Of a stretch of 64,000 nucleotides of DNA, positions 45,838-57,034 are shown piece after piece (position 1 is the first letter of the stretch; every line of letters starts with the position of its first letter). Location of the stretch: the NCBI GenBank assembly GCA_035610365.1, contig CM069435.1:83051389-83115388 (forward strand). Reading direction: 5' to 3'. The DNA comes from Aquatica leii (lineage: Eukaryota > Arthropoda > Insecta > Coleoptera > Lampyridae). The notes beneath the pieces were generated by a model. That model saw nothing but the letters and a program-made list of their open reading frames with translations. It had not been told where the DNA came from and did no database searches. Position numbers and translations under genes: made by a program.

Positions 45838-46087
45838 AACTACTTAAAACTACCGAAGAGTTTAATTAGGGCTACCCAAGTGTCTAATTCAAGCTCTTTA
45901 AGATTACCCAAGAGTCCAGGTTAGACTACTTAAGGTTACCCAAATATTTAAATGAGGCTACCCAAGAGTTTAGGTTAGGCTACTCAAGGCTACCCAAGGG
46001 TACAAGTTAAGCTATCCAAGAGTCTAGTTAGGACTATCTAAGGGTCTAGCTAATACTACCCAAAGGTCCAGCTAAAGCTACCTGAGA
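45838..46087 (+). repeat. Minisatellite, 22 bp unit
   Basis: About nine degenerate copies of a unit close to CTACCCAAGAGTCTAGGTTAGG, some with a 10 bp extra partial unit (CTACTCAAGG). A tandem array with varied units, not a telomere repeat. Confidence 0.85.
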
Positions 46088-46512
46088 GGGAAAAAAATCA
46101 TTCATACAGTTTGAATAACCAGTACTGCAACGTCTTTTTTTTAAACTGAACTTGGTTATGCCAAAAAGCTATGAAACAAAAATTTTATTTTAAAGTCATA
46201 ATGATAAAGTAAAACGACATCTTTACTGTGACTATAATAGTATTGTTAAAATAGTAGCAAAATCTACAAGACACAAAAACAAAAAATTAGTACAACTGTG
46301 TTGCGACTGCCAGTAATTTTAGACTATAATAACTAATAAATAAAAACAATTGATACAAAAAATTCCTTATAATAAAAAAAAACAAATAGCTTTTATTTAT
46401 AAATTTAACTAAAAATGTAATTGTCAACGATTAGAAATTTTTATATTGCTACGACTTTAAGCAAGTTGTAGAATAATGGAATACAATAAACAATCATAAA
46501 AAAAATATTAGA
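46088..46512. other. AT-rich spacer
   Basis: No supported feature. Confidence 0.45.
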
Positions 46513-46915
46513 TTTCTTTGGCAATTGAGTGACTGGTGTAAGAAAAAGTGAGGTTTTTAGCGTTGTTGATTGTGTACACGCATACGGTTCAAAAATTTAG
46601 TGTAATAAGTACCAATTTTACATGAATCAGTTTCAGTTTGTAGTTACGTTTTTACCGTTACTACTCCAAAAATGTTAAGGTAAAAACGTATTTCGGACTT
46701 GAACCGTGTCAATGTTGTAACCAAGATAGCCGAGGTTTCCTCCACTTTTGTAAATGTTTCTTCGGCAATTGAGTGACTGGTGTAAGAAAAAGGTACGGAA
46801 AGAGACATTAATGCTGTTCCGTTGGTTTCGCGCATAGGGTTCAAAAGTTTCATTTCATCAATATTTTTGTTTTACTTAATTTCAGTCACGTAGTAACGAT
46901 TTTGACGTTACGACT
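46513..46915 (+). repeat. Diverged tandem duplication, ~246 bp period
   Basis: TTCTTTGGCAATTGAGTGAC at 46513 returns as TTCTTCGGCAATTGAGTGAC at 46759, both followed by TGGTGTAAGAAAAAG, a CGCATA(C/G)GGTTCAAAA segment ~60 bp on, and a GT(A)GTTACGTTTTTACCGTTACT-like stretch ~50 bp later. The second unit is incomplete. Confidence 0.7.
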
Positions 46916-47071
46916 TCAGTTTGTGTGTATTGTTTTTTCATTTCATTTCATAGCTTGAAATTAACTCTAAACTGCCTTTCGGAAAATAAATTCACGACTT
47001 TTATGTTCTAGATTATAGCTTTTAGCTCTTTAGCAATTAAATGACATTTCTTTTCAAAATTTGGTATGTAC

Positions 47072-47838
47072 GTACACTTTAAAGCATTTATGAAGGCGCA
47101 TGACTCAGCAACTTTTAATTTGCAGTGTTGACTCAGAAACTGGCCAACTATAACATTAAGGAGTATCTATTATTTATCTTTCTACAAAGGTCAGGTAAGC
47201 GATAACAATGCTTGAATGCTCTACACTTAATATATATTTTAGCCAATAAAGTTAATTTTCTTAAATCGAAATCATTTAAACAGTTGACTATTTCTTTTTA
47301 AATTCGCAATTTTTGAAAAACGTAAACCATTATAAAACCCTTTATTATTTGCTTCTAATTGCATACTTTAATTCGATGTCAATTTCTTATTATGTTAAAA
47401 TATTTGACTTTGTCGATATTTTGAAAACATATGTATTTTAGACGATATCTCATATACTAGGCCGATTCTAACAAAATTTAAACCACTTAACTGTAGAAAA
47501 AATATTAATTCTAAAATGGTGGAGTAATCAAATAACGAAATTAAAACAGGAAAAAATTATAAAACTTGTTTCGTATTATATATCTATTATTATAAATGTA
47601 TTGTAAATAAAAATAGTAAATACATATGTTTATTAATTTTTGAAATTGATTATCTTGATTTAAAAATGTAATCACTTAAACAGCTTTTCGAGTGTCATTT
47701 TACTAAAAATTGGTTTAGTAGTTTTTGTGATATCGTATGCAAACTCACTGAGCTACATACCAAAAAATACATTTTTGAGATTCGTGGAGATCCAAAATTT
47801 GAAATTGATATCATCAAAAATGCCGAGATACGATACTC
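47072..47838 (+). repeat. Left arm of a ~768 bp inverted repeat
   Basis: Starts GTACACTTTAAAGCATTTAT and runs to CGAGATACGATACTC. It is the reverse complement of 50453-51221 with about 3-4% mismatch in the stretches I compared, and no large indel. The two arms enclose 2.6 kb with hAT and Tc1 fragments. No open gene in the arm; the short frame beginning 47727 crosses the arm end. Confidence 0.9.
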
Positions 47839-48348
47839 CTCATTTTGAGATAATTGCAATACTTTCCTTATGCTTCGTATTATTATATTTATTAAAATAC
47901 ATAACTATAATTTTACTCTCACACATTGATTGTTTTTTAGTACCAATTGGAAATAATATAAGCACAATATTGTCATATCCAAAGAGATATTTTTTTATGA
48001 TTAATACACACTCTTGAAATAAATACGCATAACACAAAATATTTAAAAAAAATATTCTATGGGCATTTTAACAAACAAATGTAAATTGGATGAAAATTAA
48101 AAGTTTTATTACAAGCAAAGCACAAGTTAAAACACTAGTAATATATGATTATCACTAATTAATAATATATAATATAAACACACAGTAACATATTATATTG
48201 ATAATAATAGTTTCATTTTGATTTAATGAATTTGCTACATTTTCTTTACGAAATCGGTTTTCGTATGATCAACAAATAATTATGAGTTACAATAACTCAT
48301 TGTCAATTTACAAATACAACAGAAAAATAAATAAAATTACATCAAAGT
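47839..48348. other. AT-rich inner segment of the palindromic structure
   Basis: No gene recognised; a hydrophobic frame crossing in from the arm ends at 48017. Confidence 0.45.
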
Positions 48349-48712
48349 TTAATACCTCGTCCACAGCCCGTTGTTTGCGATGCAATCAGTTAATGTATTT
48401 CTTATAGAGTTAACCATGTTCTCACAAAGATTAATTAATTAATTAATTGTCCCACACTCGGAAAACATGATTATCTAGTGCTTGGATGGTTCGGATGTTG
48501 AGATTACCAAGAATATCTCCGTTATCTCACCTGCTAACCATGCGAGCCTAAATATTTTCGATGGGGTTCAAATCAGGAGATTTTAAGAGCTAGTCGAGAC
48601 AGGTCACTTCATGGTTATTATCAAACCATTGCCGAACTACTCTCGCCGTATGCACTAAACTATTGTCTTGCACAAACAATATTCGTAGAGGTTTGTGATA
48701 TATGCTTTGGAC
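48349..48712 (-). pseudogene. Tc1/mariner transposase, C-terminal third
   Basis: Minus strand from 48712: ILFVQDNSLVHTARVVRQWF carries the second catalytic Asp (usual QQDN.P.H.A). About 35 residues on comes KSPDLNPIENI with the terminal catalytic acidic residue, then a RMVSR...NIRTIQAL segment and ENMVNSIRNTLTDCIANNG, ending TRY-stop near 48350 as Tc1-like proteins do. One in-frame stop before KSPDL and another after PIENI. The N-terminal two thirds are missing at this side. Confidence 0.8.
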
Positions 48713-48931
48713 GGTTAGTTATAACCTGATTAAAACTGAAACTTGTTATGACCTAATTAGGATTTAATTTAGTCTTTTCAGATAGTGTAACCTTGGTATA
48801 CAACTTAGCCAATCGTTTATGACAGATTATACTAATAAGTTTCAACAAAACTTTGCGTATTTTTCAGTCTCCGCTTTGAACTATTCGTAAACAGTTATTG
48901 TATTACTATACCTACTACTAGTTATCTAAGA

Positions 48932-48997
48932 ATGGATAGGCGTGGGCATCTCTTGGAAGTTCAAGCACGTGCAGTAGGTTTACATAAAGCCGGAAAA
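48932..48997 (+). pseudogene. Tc1/mariner-like transposase N-terminal scrap
   Basis: Plus strand MDRRGHLLEVQARAVGLHKAG resembles the first helix-turn-helix of Tc1-like transposases (RGxxLxxxxRAxxVGLHKAGKSxREI). It faces the opposite way to the C-terminal third at 48349-48712 and runs straight into the truncated end of the hAT at about 48997, so it is a breakpoint marker. Short, hence uncertain. Confidence 0.45.
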
Positions 48998-50449
48998 TTT
49001 TCTAGAGAATTTAGTAGAATAGTTGAAGTGAAGTTCCTCTTCTACTAATAAATTTTGATTAGTGGTAATGTTTAAGAAAGGATTTCTAATCCAGTCGTAC
49101 TCACTAATATTTAGAGAAGGAAAATAATGCTGAAGTTTTTCTTCTAAGTTAATTAATATTTCAAATATTGTATTTAAAATCCTACTGTCACGTTTAAGTT
49201 TTGAAACTAGCGGAAACATATCTAAATTGTTATCTTTTATTCTTCTCTTCCACATACCCAATTTATCATTAAAAGAATTAATTTTATCAGTAGATACTAA
49301 CAGATTTTCTTGTTTGCCTTGTAAACTTACATTTAGTTTATTTAAGTGATGAAATAAATCTGCCAGAAATGCTACCTTTGAACACCATTCTTCATTACTC
49401 AAATAATCACTAAATTTGTTTTGCTTAGTTGTAAAATATACAAGTAATTCTTCTCGTAATTCATAAAATCGTGCTAATACCTTGCCCTTTGATAGCCATC
49501 GCACTTCTGTGTGCAGTAATAACACTAAATGTTCTGCTTCCATTGCTTCACATAGTTTCGAAAAAATGCGAACTTTTTGAGGCTTGCTTTTTATAAAACT
49601 GACCATTTCTACAACCTGCTGAAGAACATTTGTCAATTAATTGCCGATACATTTTGAAATTAAATTTTCTCGATGTAAAAAGCAGTGGGTTGTAATAATA
49701 CAAAGATTGCAATCTTTAACTCTTGTCACAAATCCTTTAATTTTTCCAGTCATTGATTTCGCTCCATCAGTGCATATTCCAACGCAAGATTTCCAACTGA
49801 GATTAAAACTTTTCAAATGTTTGTCAGTTGTCATGAATATATCTTCGCCAGTTGTTCTTTCAGGTAATTCTTTACAAAAGAAAAATTGACTAATCATATC
49901 TCCGTCAAAAATAATTCTAATAAAAGCAATTGGTTGAGCTTTTCCACTTATATTCATCGATTTGCAGGGCAAATATGTTATCACGTTTGAGGTGTTCTAT
50001 TACTTGAGTTTCTACGTCTTTCGACATATCTTGAATTCGTCTGCTAATAGTGTTATTTGAAAGCAGGATTTTGAAAATTTCTTTTTCTCCTATTAAAGTT
50101 TTGACCATTAAACGACAAGCTGGTAAAATTAAATTTTCAGCAATAGTATGAGGTTTCTTTTTTTTGTGCTATAAGCTCGGCAACTAAGAAACTACATTTC
50201 TGTGCTTTACTTGAAGTTTTTATGTAATTTGTAAATGACTCGGCTTGTTTGTGAGACGATTTTAATAACGTTTTGAAATAATCAGGAGTCTTTGATTTTA
50301 AATTAGGATGTTTTGTATCCAAATGGCGTTGTAATTTATTAGAAACCATAGAAGCATTTGAAAATTTATCGTTACAAACAACGCAAATTGGTATAGGACA
50401 GTATTTATCTTATGTCCATGAAAATCCCAATGCTATGTATTTTTCGTCA
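48980..50449 (-). pseudogene. hAT transposase (SCAND3/ZBED5-like), truncated at both ends
   Basis: Minus strand. The start is lost at the palindrome arm (50449), where GFSWT-DKYCPIPICVVC opens the BED finger: Cys-x2-Cys, then SNKLQRHLDTKH with His-x4-His, all four ligands kept. Next comes [17 protein letters not shown], a frame break, then [27 protein letters not shown] and FALQIDE (usual LDEST). The catalytic stretch VGICTDGAKSMTGKIKGF is at 49637-49984 with THCFLHRE, and a long frame 48980-49636 has LLHTEVRWLSKGKVLARFYEL. It ends in KFSRKFSGFM where relatives continue to the FW/P.LS and hATC dimerisation region. So N-terminus and hATC are missing, with about four lesions between. Confidence 0.87.
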
Positions 50450-50452
50450 TAC

Positions 50453-51221
50453 GAGTATCGTATCTCGGCATTTTTTGATTATATCAATTTCAAATTTTGG
50501 ATCTACACGAATCTCAAAAATGTATTTTTTGGTATGTGGATCAGTGAGTTTGCATTCGATATCTCAAAAACTACTGAACCAATTTTTAATAAAATGACAA
50601 TCGAAAAGCTGTTTAAGTAATAACATTTTTGAAATCGCTATAATCAAATTCAAAAATTAATAAACATATGTATTTACTATTTTTATTTACAATACATTTA
50701 TAATAATAGATATATAATACGAAACAAGTTTTATAATTTTTTCCTGTTTTAATTTCGTTATTTGATTACTCCACCATTTTAGAATTAATATTTTTTCTAC
50801 AGTTAGGTGGTTTAAATTTTATTAGAATCGGCCTAGTATATGAGATATCGTCTAAAATACATATGTTTTCAAAATATCGACAAAGTCAAATATTTTAACG
50901 TAATAAGAAATTGACATCGAATTAAAGTATGCAGTTAGAAGCAAATAATAAGGGGTTTTATAATAGTTCACGTTTTTCAAAAATTGCGAATTTAACAAGA
51001 AATAGTCAACTGTTTAAATGATTTCGATTTAAGAAAATTAACTTTATTGGCTAAAATATATATTAAGTGTAGAGCATTCAAGCATTGTTATCGCTTACCT
51101 GACCTTTGTACAAAGATAAATAATAGATACTCCTTAATGTTATAGTTGACCAGTTTCTGAGTCAACACTGCAAATTAAAACTTGCTGAGTCATGCGCCTT
51201 CATAAATGCTTTAAAGTGTAC
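50453..51221 (-). repeat. Right arm of the ~768 bp inverted repeat
   Basis: Reverse complement of 47072-47838. Its outer end (AAAGTGTAC, 51221) is followed within 3 bp by a hAT terminal sequence at 51225, and its inner end abuts the truncated hAT coding region. Confidence 0.9.
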
Positions 51222-51224
51222 AAC

Positions 51225-51243
51225 AGCGGCGTAGCGTGAGTCA
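51225..51243 (-). repeat. hAT terminal inverted repeat, 3' end of the ZMYM1-like element
   Basis: CAGCGGCGTAGCGTGAGTC matches the typical CAGNGGCGTAGC start of hAT termini. The partner at the other end was not found up to 56 kb, so the element may be truncated at its 5' side. Confidence 0.65.
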
Positions 51244-51367
51244 ATAGCGCCCGGGGCGAAATCATAATTTTCCGCCCTTGTGACATTATAAAAATAAGTC
51301 AGTGATTGTAAAAGACAGAACGAAAATATTTATTTAAAAATGTATTAGTTATATAAATAAAAATACA

Positions 51368-53953
51368 TTATAATTTAACGTTTCTGGCTTTAATGGCGGT
51401 AAAATTGTTTATGACGTCGTCAAAATTAATTTCCTCCGTGATACTTTGTTCTATTGACAAAATGGCTAAATTACTTAATTTTGTGAAACTCATGGTAGAC
51501 GTTAAGTAACTTTGTATTAACTTTAACTTTGAGAAACTTCGTTCACATGCTGCAATGCTGATAGCTATAGTTAAAAATATGCGAAGCATTATCACGATAT
51601 TCGGCACGCTAAAACCATAGTTGCATTGCTGAATCAACTCCAGAATCTCGAAGGATCCCATCATAACATTATCTTTGTCTTTTGTATCAGCTACAGCAAT
51701 GAAATTCCGTAATCTCTCTCTTTCAATTTCAAACTCTTTCATATCGACGTCACTAGGCTCCTCTTTGAATTCGCACATGTATCCTGGGTTCAATAAGTTC
51801 GTTGGTGTGAGGAAAAAGTACTTAACATCCAACTCATGCAGTTGGTCTTGATTTCTTGGGTTATTCTATACACTGACTCGTACATTTCTTGCCTTAATTT
51901 AATATCATAACTTAAACCAGCATCTGCAGCTTCCTCACCAGTCATATTTTTTGTTTTCCTTATACGACGAGGAGCTGTATTAATGCCTAGATCTTCACAA
52001 GTAGTTTTGGCATAACTCAATGCGTCGTTGACCATAACATCACGGTTGTCGACTAGGAACAATTGTAACGCGTTAATTTTCATAGCACAATGATGCACAT
52101 TTAGATTTTTAGTCTGGAGATACAATTGTGTATCATTTATTTTGCAAAGAACTCGATTCCATAACCCAAGGAAGGCCAAAAATGGCAACGACTGGAGAGC
52201 AAGAAGTAGGAGCCCAGCGTCTGATCTTGTCACTGCATTTTCCTTTATGTTCTGTGAAAGTGATTCTAGGACTTCAATAATTTCAGTATAGTGGCTCTTC
52301 ATAATCGCTATGGCTTCTTACCTTGCACTCCAGCGTGTTTCAATAACACGTTTGACACCTTGACCTGTAATGTCGGTAAGAACTTTCCAGCGGTGAGTGG
52401 AAGACAAAAAATAATTAAAAACTTTATCCATAGTACCAAAAAACGTAACTGAGTTCACTGCTACTGACGCTGCGTGTACTCTCACCAAATTTAAATTATG
52501 GCTACTGCACGCAACATACTAAGCATTTGGATTAATTGCTTTGATACGGGTTTGTACACCAGAATGTATTCCCGACATGACAGCTGCGTTGTCGTATGCT
52601 TGTCCACGACAATTTTGAATGTCCAATCCATCGCTTTCAATTTTGTCTAGAATCATTTTTGATATATCCTCACCCTTTTTCCTTTCGGTTTCAAGAAAAT
52701 CGATGCATGATTCCATTACTTGCACTTTGGAGTCGTCGAGTTTTACATAACGCAGTATTTGACTCGTTTGGTCTTTATGTGACAAATCTGGTGTACTATT
52801 AAATACAAAAGTAAAGTACTTGGCTTCCTTCACTTCAGCGAGTATGTTTTTTCGAACATGATTGCCTAGACAGTTTATGAATTCATTTTGGATTTCGGGT
52901 GATAGGTGAGACACGCTAACTTTTTTTGCAGCCTCACCTTTGTGAGATGTTCACAAAGAACTGGATCGTACTTGGCAAGAAGATGAACAAGTGCTAGGAA
53001 GTTGCCTTTATTTCCAGTGGCACTATCATCCACAATCTCACTGTGACTTCGGGATACCAGATTTTGCTTGGCAAGAAATCTAATAATATCTAGTATCCTG
53101 ACCAACAACTGCCTCCACTTTTGCTCTTCTTTGACAATCACGTTCTGTGCTTCTTTGTAAATCGTTGTACCAGCTTGCAATCTTCTTTCCAGACATTTTC
53201 ACATATTGCAGTTTTCATTATGTGCCGTGCTTGATTCATGTTCTGAAACTTTGGGATTTAGTTTCCACCATTGGTTGAAACTATTAATAGTGTTCAATCC
53301 AGATTTTTTGGTGGCGACTACTATCCCAAACAATCGGCAGCAGAAACAGAACAATGGTCCTTTAGAAGGGGAATAGGCCATACATGACCTCAATACCTTT
53401 TCGCCATTTGGCAAAGTTCGGAAAAACCAATCATGGTTTAATTTTCTTGTTATTCTCTTGGGTCCCTTGGTAGAATCTTCTGACCCTGGTCGATTTACTT
53501 CAGCGAACTTACAATCAAGATGCTGCACTGCCTTGAGCTACAAGTAGAGTTCCAAGATTATCGGGAATCAGAATAGGCCAAGTTCCAATATCACTGATCG
53601 ATTCATCCGCATACTCATCCTTAGCTTGTGTGGCTGTATAGTCACCAGTATTTTCACCTTGAAGACTATCGATCTCTTTGGAGTTTTCCATTTCAATTTC
53701 CCATTATTCCGATTGCGCACTAATTGTAGCTGTTTCATTAGGTAAAGCTTCATGGTTAACAATACAGCCACTAGTAGACGGGGCACATTTTTCACTTGTA
53801 GTGACACTAGTTTCTATATCACGTTCAGTCACACCTCTTTGGCTAGCTGACTCTAAATATTTGAGTAAAGCTCCCTTATTTTTTTTTAGATTCTTCCTCC
53901 CTAGCTTTATTTTGTTTCCTGTAGAAATTACCGCTCTCCTTATGCCTCTTCAT
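51368..53953 (-). pseudogene. hAT transposase, zinc finger MYM-type protein 1-like, nearly full length
   Basis: Minus strand from ATG 53953-53951 (MKRHKESGNFYRKQ), just downstream of a TTACTTTCAG acceptor-like site. A TTF-type zinc finger region lies at 53528-53199 (HDWFFRTLPNGEKVLRSCMA, FCFCCRLFG). Then KWRQLLVRILDIIRFLAKQN, ALVHLLAKYDPVL and LSPEIQNEFINCLG (52914-52875), and YFTFVFNSTPD, the first catalytic region (usual DSTPD). NCRGQAYDNAAVMSG (52590) is the second. ETRWSAR precedes the long 52302-51790 frame, and AACERSFSKLKLIQSYL in 51832-51368 is the hATC dimerisation block. Lesions seen: an N-terminal shift near 53885, TGA at about 53199, a shift near 52912, TAG at 52519-52521, TAA at about 52303 and a shift near 51830. 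All other blocks are in order, so inactivation looks recent. Confidence 0.9.
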
Positions 53954-53990
53954 GATCTGAAAGTAATGAATGAAAACAACATAGAATGAA

Positions 53991-54987
53991 ACTATTTGTA
54001 TAGGGTTTAATAACTATTTTACGTCAGTATTATAAACGTTTCACTACACTCTTGTACTTACTGAAAACGCTGTAAATCTTGTGATTTTCAAGCAATGAAG
54101 TAGCAGGGAGCATAAAACACTAGTAAGTACTACACTATATTAAATTAAAGTCCTATAATGTAAATGTTTATAGTTTATAGTTTATACTTTATAGTTTATA
54201 TTTTAAACAGTAATCACTACACGAAATGAAATATGTAAGTATCCAGGTAAAGTATTAACACTAAAATTTTTATCAAACAACACAAACAGATTTTAATATG
54301 TTTATATAACGAAGTAGGTACAGTGAAAGAGTATCCCTGTGAGAGGGTGCAAAAAATCAGTATCACTATTAGTCAATCACAACAAATAACACTGTGAGCA
54401 TGCTTAATGCTTATTACGTCAATTACGTGTAAAAGCGCCTGTTTAGTGTTTACATCTTACTTTGGCGGGGGCAGTTATAGTCACCTCTTTGTTTTTTTAA
54501 AAGAATTTTTTAGGATTTCCTCAGAGGCAAAAATCACATCTGGTTTTTGTATTATCTAGCTAAAGTAAAGGGGGGATCATAAAAACTGTCAATTTTCAAT
54601 TTTACATGCGTCACGTTGACGTACAAAGAAACTACTGAGCGAGGTATAAAATCTGTAGTTGATGAATCGGGCGACTGTAAATAAAAAAACTGAAACAAAC
54701 TTGCTGCAATTAGATTAGCAAAATTGTATCAACAAGATTAATGGAAAGTTTGAAGCAAAACTCAGAGTAGCCCGGATTTAATGTACAACAATAAACTTTT
54801 CTTTTTGAAAGAATTTATCTTTGTTTAAATGTTTTATGGTTTAGGATGTAAAAATGTTTGTTATCTGGTTTATGAATGTGCTGTCATATTTTCAAGATCT
54901 TTAATTTATGTAAAGCAACTAAAATAACAGAGAGAGATAGAATGACGGTTTTCGTTAACAAAAAGTTTGTTTGAAAAAACTATAAGG
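53991..54987. other. AT-rich spacer with one microsatellite
   Basis: No gene supported. It contains the (TTTATAG)n run at 54166-54204. Confidence 0.5.
54166..54204 (+). repeat. Microsatellite (TTTATAG)n, degenerate
   Basis: Five to six copies of a GTTTATA unit with one change (ACTTTATA). Confidence 0.8.
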
Positions 54988-55448
54988 CTACTAGTCTAAG
55001 TGAAACAGCTTTTTTCAATCAAACTAATGGGAGCAAATGCTCCGATAAATTAAGGCAAGTCATGGAGTGTTACAAATTTAGAGATTTATTAACATATATA
55101 GAATGCGGATACGAGTTTCAAACGTTTCTAAACCTTAAAAAACAATTGCGATTAAAGATAAACAAAAAGTTAGTTCAGTCACATCAACTGAAAGAAAAAC
55201 TAATTTTACATTGTTAGTTTTAACTACCGAAACTTTTGTGCCGCCATTTTTTGCATAAAAAAAATACCCAGATAATTTTGTCGGAGAAACCACCAGAATG
55301 TATTAGTGCAAAAAATACAAACAGCCAGATGACTGGCATGGAATTCTATTTAACACGTTATCAGTTATGTAAAACAAACAAAACATTGTCAGTGTTGCTT
55401 TTATTAGACAATCATAGTTCTTATTTCAATGTCAGTATTATTTGTTAG
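54988..55448 (+). pseudogene. Pogo/jerky-like (DDE_1) transposase fragment
   Basis: Plus strand: ATSLSETAFFNQTNG at 54988-55030 and KLRQVMECYKF, then NADTS near 55100 (usual NVDETG, first catalytic Asp). VSSVTSTERKTNFT then TETFVPPFF at 55170-55250 follow, and SVLLLLDNHSSYFNVSII at about 55388-55440 carries the second catalytic Asp. This order and spacing match the DDE_1 domain of pogo/Tigger/jerky-type transposases. The N-terminal CENP-B-like DNA-binding region and the third acidic residue are missing; frames change several times. It ends where a BEL/Pao relic begins. Confidence 0.7.
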
Positions 55449-55449
55449 T

Positions 55450-56430
55450 CAAAACTGATTTTTCTAGCATAAACTTTCTACCTCATGATGAAATTGCAAA
55501 TCTAGACTCTACTACTACCCAGTTAAGAGTGATTTTTGATAGTAATGCAAAAACGTCTACAGGTTTATCTTTGAATGATTGTCAATACGTTGGTCTTGTG
55601 TTGCAAAGGCATTTATTTTCTATTCTAATAAATTTTCGAAAATATCCAGTAGCTTTTACTGCAGACTGTATCAAGATGTACAAACAAATCTGGATCATTT
55701 CAAATCAACGTCAGCATTAATGCATCCTTTGGCATGATGACATTGCTGAAGAAGTCAAAGTGCTACAGCTTTTCACTGTACTGAACGCGTTTGGTATTCC
55801 GTAGAGACAATTCTCTTTTAACCAATTGGATGTTTTACACGACAATGATTTGTAAGCGGATACTATCAACTTTCACGATATTCAGTCTAAAACTCTAGGC
55901 GTTTCTTGGTATTAATCATTATTAATCGCGATTCTGTTGGTCTTTCTAAATAGACTAGTCGAAGTCACAAAAAAGAAATTTTCTCGTCACAATTAAATCT
56001 CTTTGATCTTTTAGGATTGCTAGCTCCAATCATTGTTGCGGGCAAGCTACTGATACAACACAAGACAATTTCTTTAGTTTTACAAACTAAATGGAAGCGT
56101 TGCTTGTGCTTCGATATTGCGTATTTCTCGCTATATTATTTTTAAAAAAGTTTTGTTAGTTGAGCTTCACATTTTTTTATTGACGCAAGTTGCGTAGTTT
56201 ACGGTTTATGTTTGTATGTGAGATCCATCTGTTTTTATGGGCATTGCAATACATCTGTTATGTTCAAAAACATCAGTCTAACAAAATTGTAAGTATTTCC
56301 GTTCACAATTCTCCAAATTGGTCTATTGGACTGATTTAAAGATAGTGCTGGGTTAGTTACACTTGGCTCCCAACACAATGCAGACACGGCTAGAATCACT
56401 GTTGTTGTTGAAATTACCTAAACAAAAAGT
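55450..56430 (+). pseudogene. BEL/Pao retrotransposon RT and RNase H-like remnant
   Basis: Plus strand: INFLPHDEIANLDSTTTQLR and VIFDSNAKTSTGLSLNDCQY at 55470-55590, then FRKYPVAFTADCIKMYKQI (palm region with the Asp of TADI-KMY). This matches the YLPHHxV...TTKLRVVFDASAKTxxGxSLND hallmark of BEL/Pao RTs. Further on, KTLGVSWY (55885-55915), KKEIFSSQLNLFDLLGLLAP and IIVAGKLLIQ (55965-56060) match the RT-RNase H connection. FIDASCVVYGLCLYVRS near 56180 and a YWTDLKIVLG near 56320 are RNase H. YMDD-like residues are not readable. Heavy decay. Confidence 0.8.
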
Positions 56431-56737
56431 AACAAAGATAGTGTTTGTTTCTATAGAAAAAAAACGTAATTGATGATTCTTGAAGTTTAAAGAATTTTGT
56501 CTTATGTTTATTAAGTTGTTTTTAATTTTCATCTTTTTAAGAGAATCCTATTTTAGAGTTTTTAAATGCCAACGAATTGACAAATTTTTTAGCGGTTTAA
56601 GACTTAAGAGTGCCAACGGTTTCTTTCCCAGTGAACGCACAGTGGGCCAACTTGCTGCAAAACCCGGACATAGACAGAAAATGCATACAAAACCTACAAA
56701 ACTGTGTACGTATAAGTCTTTAAAATCGCCGAATACA
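56431..56737 (+). pseudogene. Weak continuation of the BEL/Pao remnant
   Basis: The segment near 56560-56700 includes LNANELTNFLAV and NAQWANLLQNPDI-like pieces that could belong to the region after RNase H, but no diagnostic motif is present. Low confidence. Confidence 0.3.
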
Positions 56738-56965
56738 AATTTGATGGCGGATCTAATATGGCGGATTAAAAAATATAAACTTGGCGGATTTGTGTGAAAC
56801 TTTGGATATAAAGTATTTTGAGGTCACCTTTTAGGAATTAGATGTCAGAATTGTAGAATTCAAAATTGCGAATTTTATATGGCGGATCAAAAAAATAAAT
56901 TTAGAGAATTTATGTTAAGCTTTGTATTTCTAGGTCACTGATTATGAATTAGAGATCGAAGTTCA
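56738..56965 (+). repeat. Tandem pair of ~125 bp ATGGCGGAT-containing units
   Basis: ATGGCGGATCTAATATGGCGGATTAAAA...GGCGGATTTGTGTGAAACTTTG...GAGGTCACC is repeated as ATATGGCGGATCAAAAAAATAAATTTAGAGAATTTATGTTAAGCTTTG...TAGGTCACTG. The phrase ATGGCGGAT is common in repeats of several arthropods. Confidence 0.65.
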
Positions 56966-57034
56966 GTATTAGAAAGTTATATTGAAAATTTACCGCAGTT
57001 GTTGAAATTCATAATCCCATTCGTCGCTTACATC

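Noticed and set aside
45838-46087. Telomeric (TTAGG)n array
   Set aside because: TTAGG occurs only inside a 22 bp unit; no pure pentamer array exists.
48429-48447. (TTAA)n run as a piggyBac target cluster
   Set aside because: A short simple repeat; no piggyBac sequence nearby.
54781-54800. 5' end of the ZMYM1-like hAT (ATGTACAAC matches part of the left flank GTGTACAA)
   Set aside because: No inverted CAGNGGCGTAGC terminus is present there, so the short match is probably chance.
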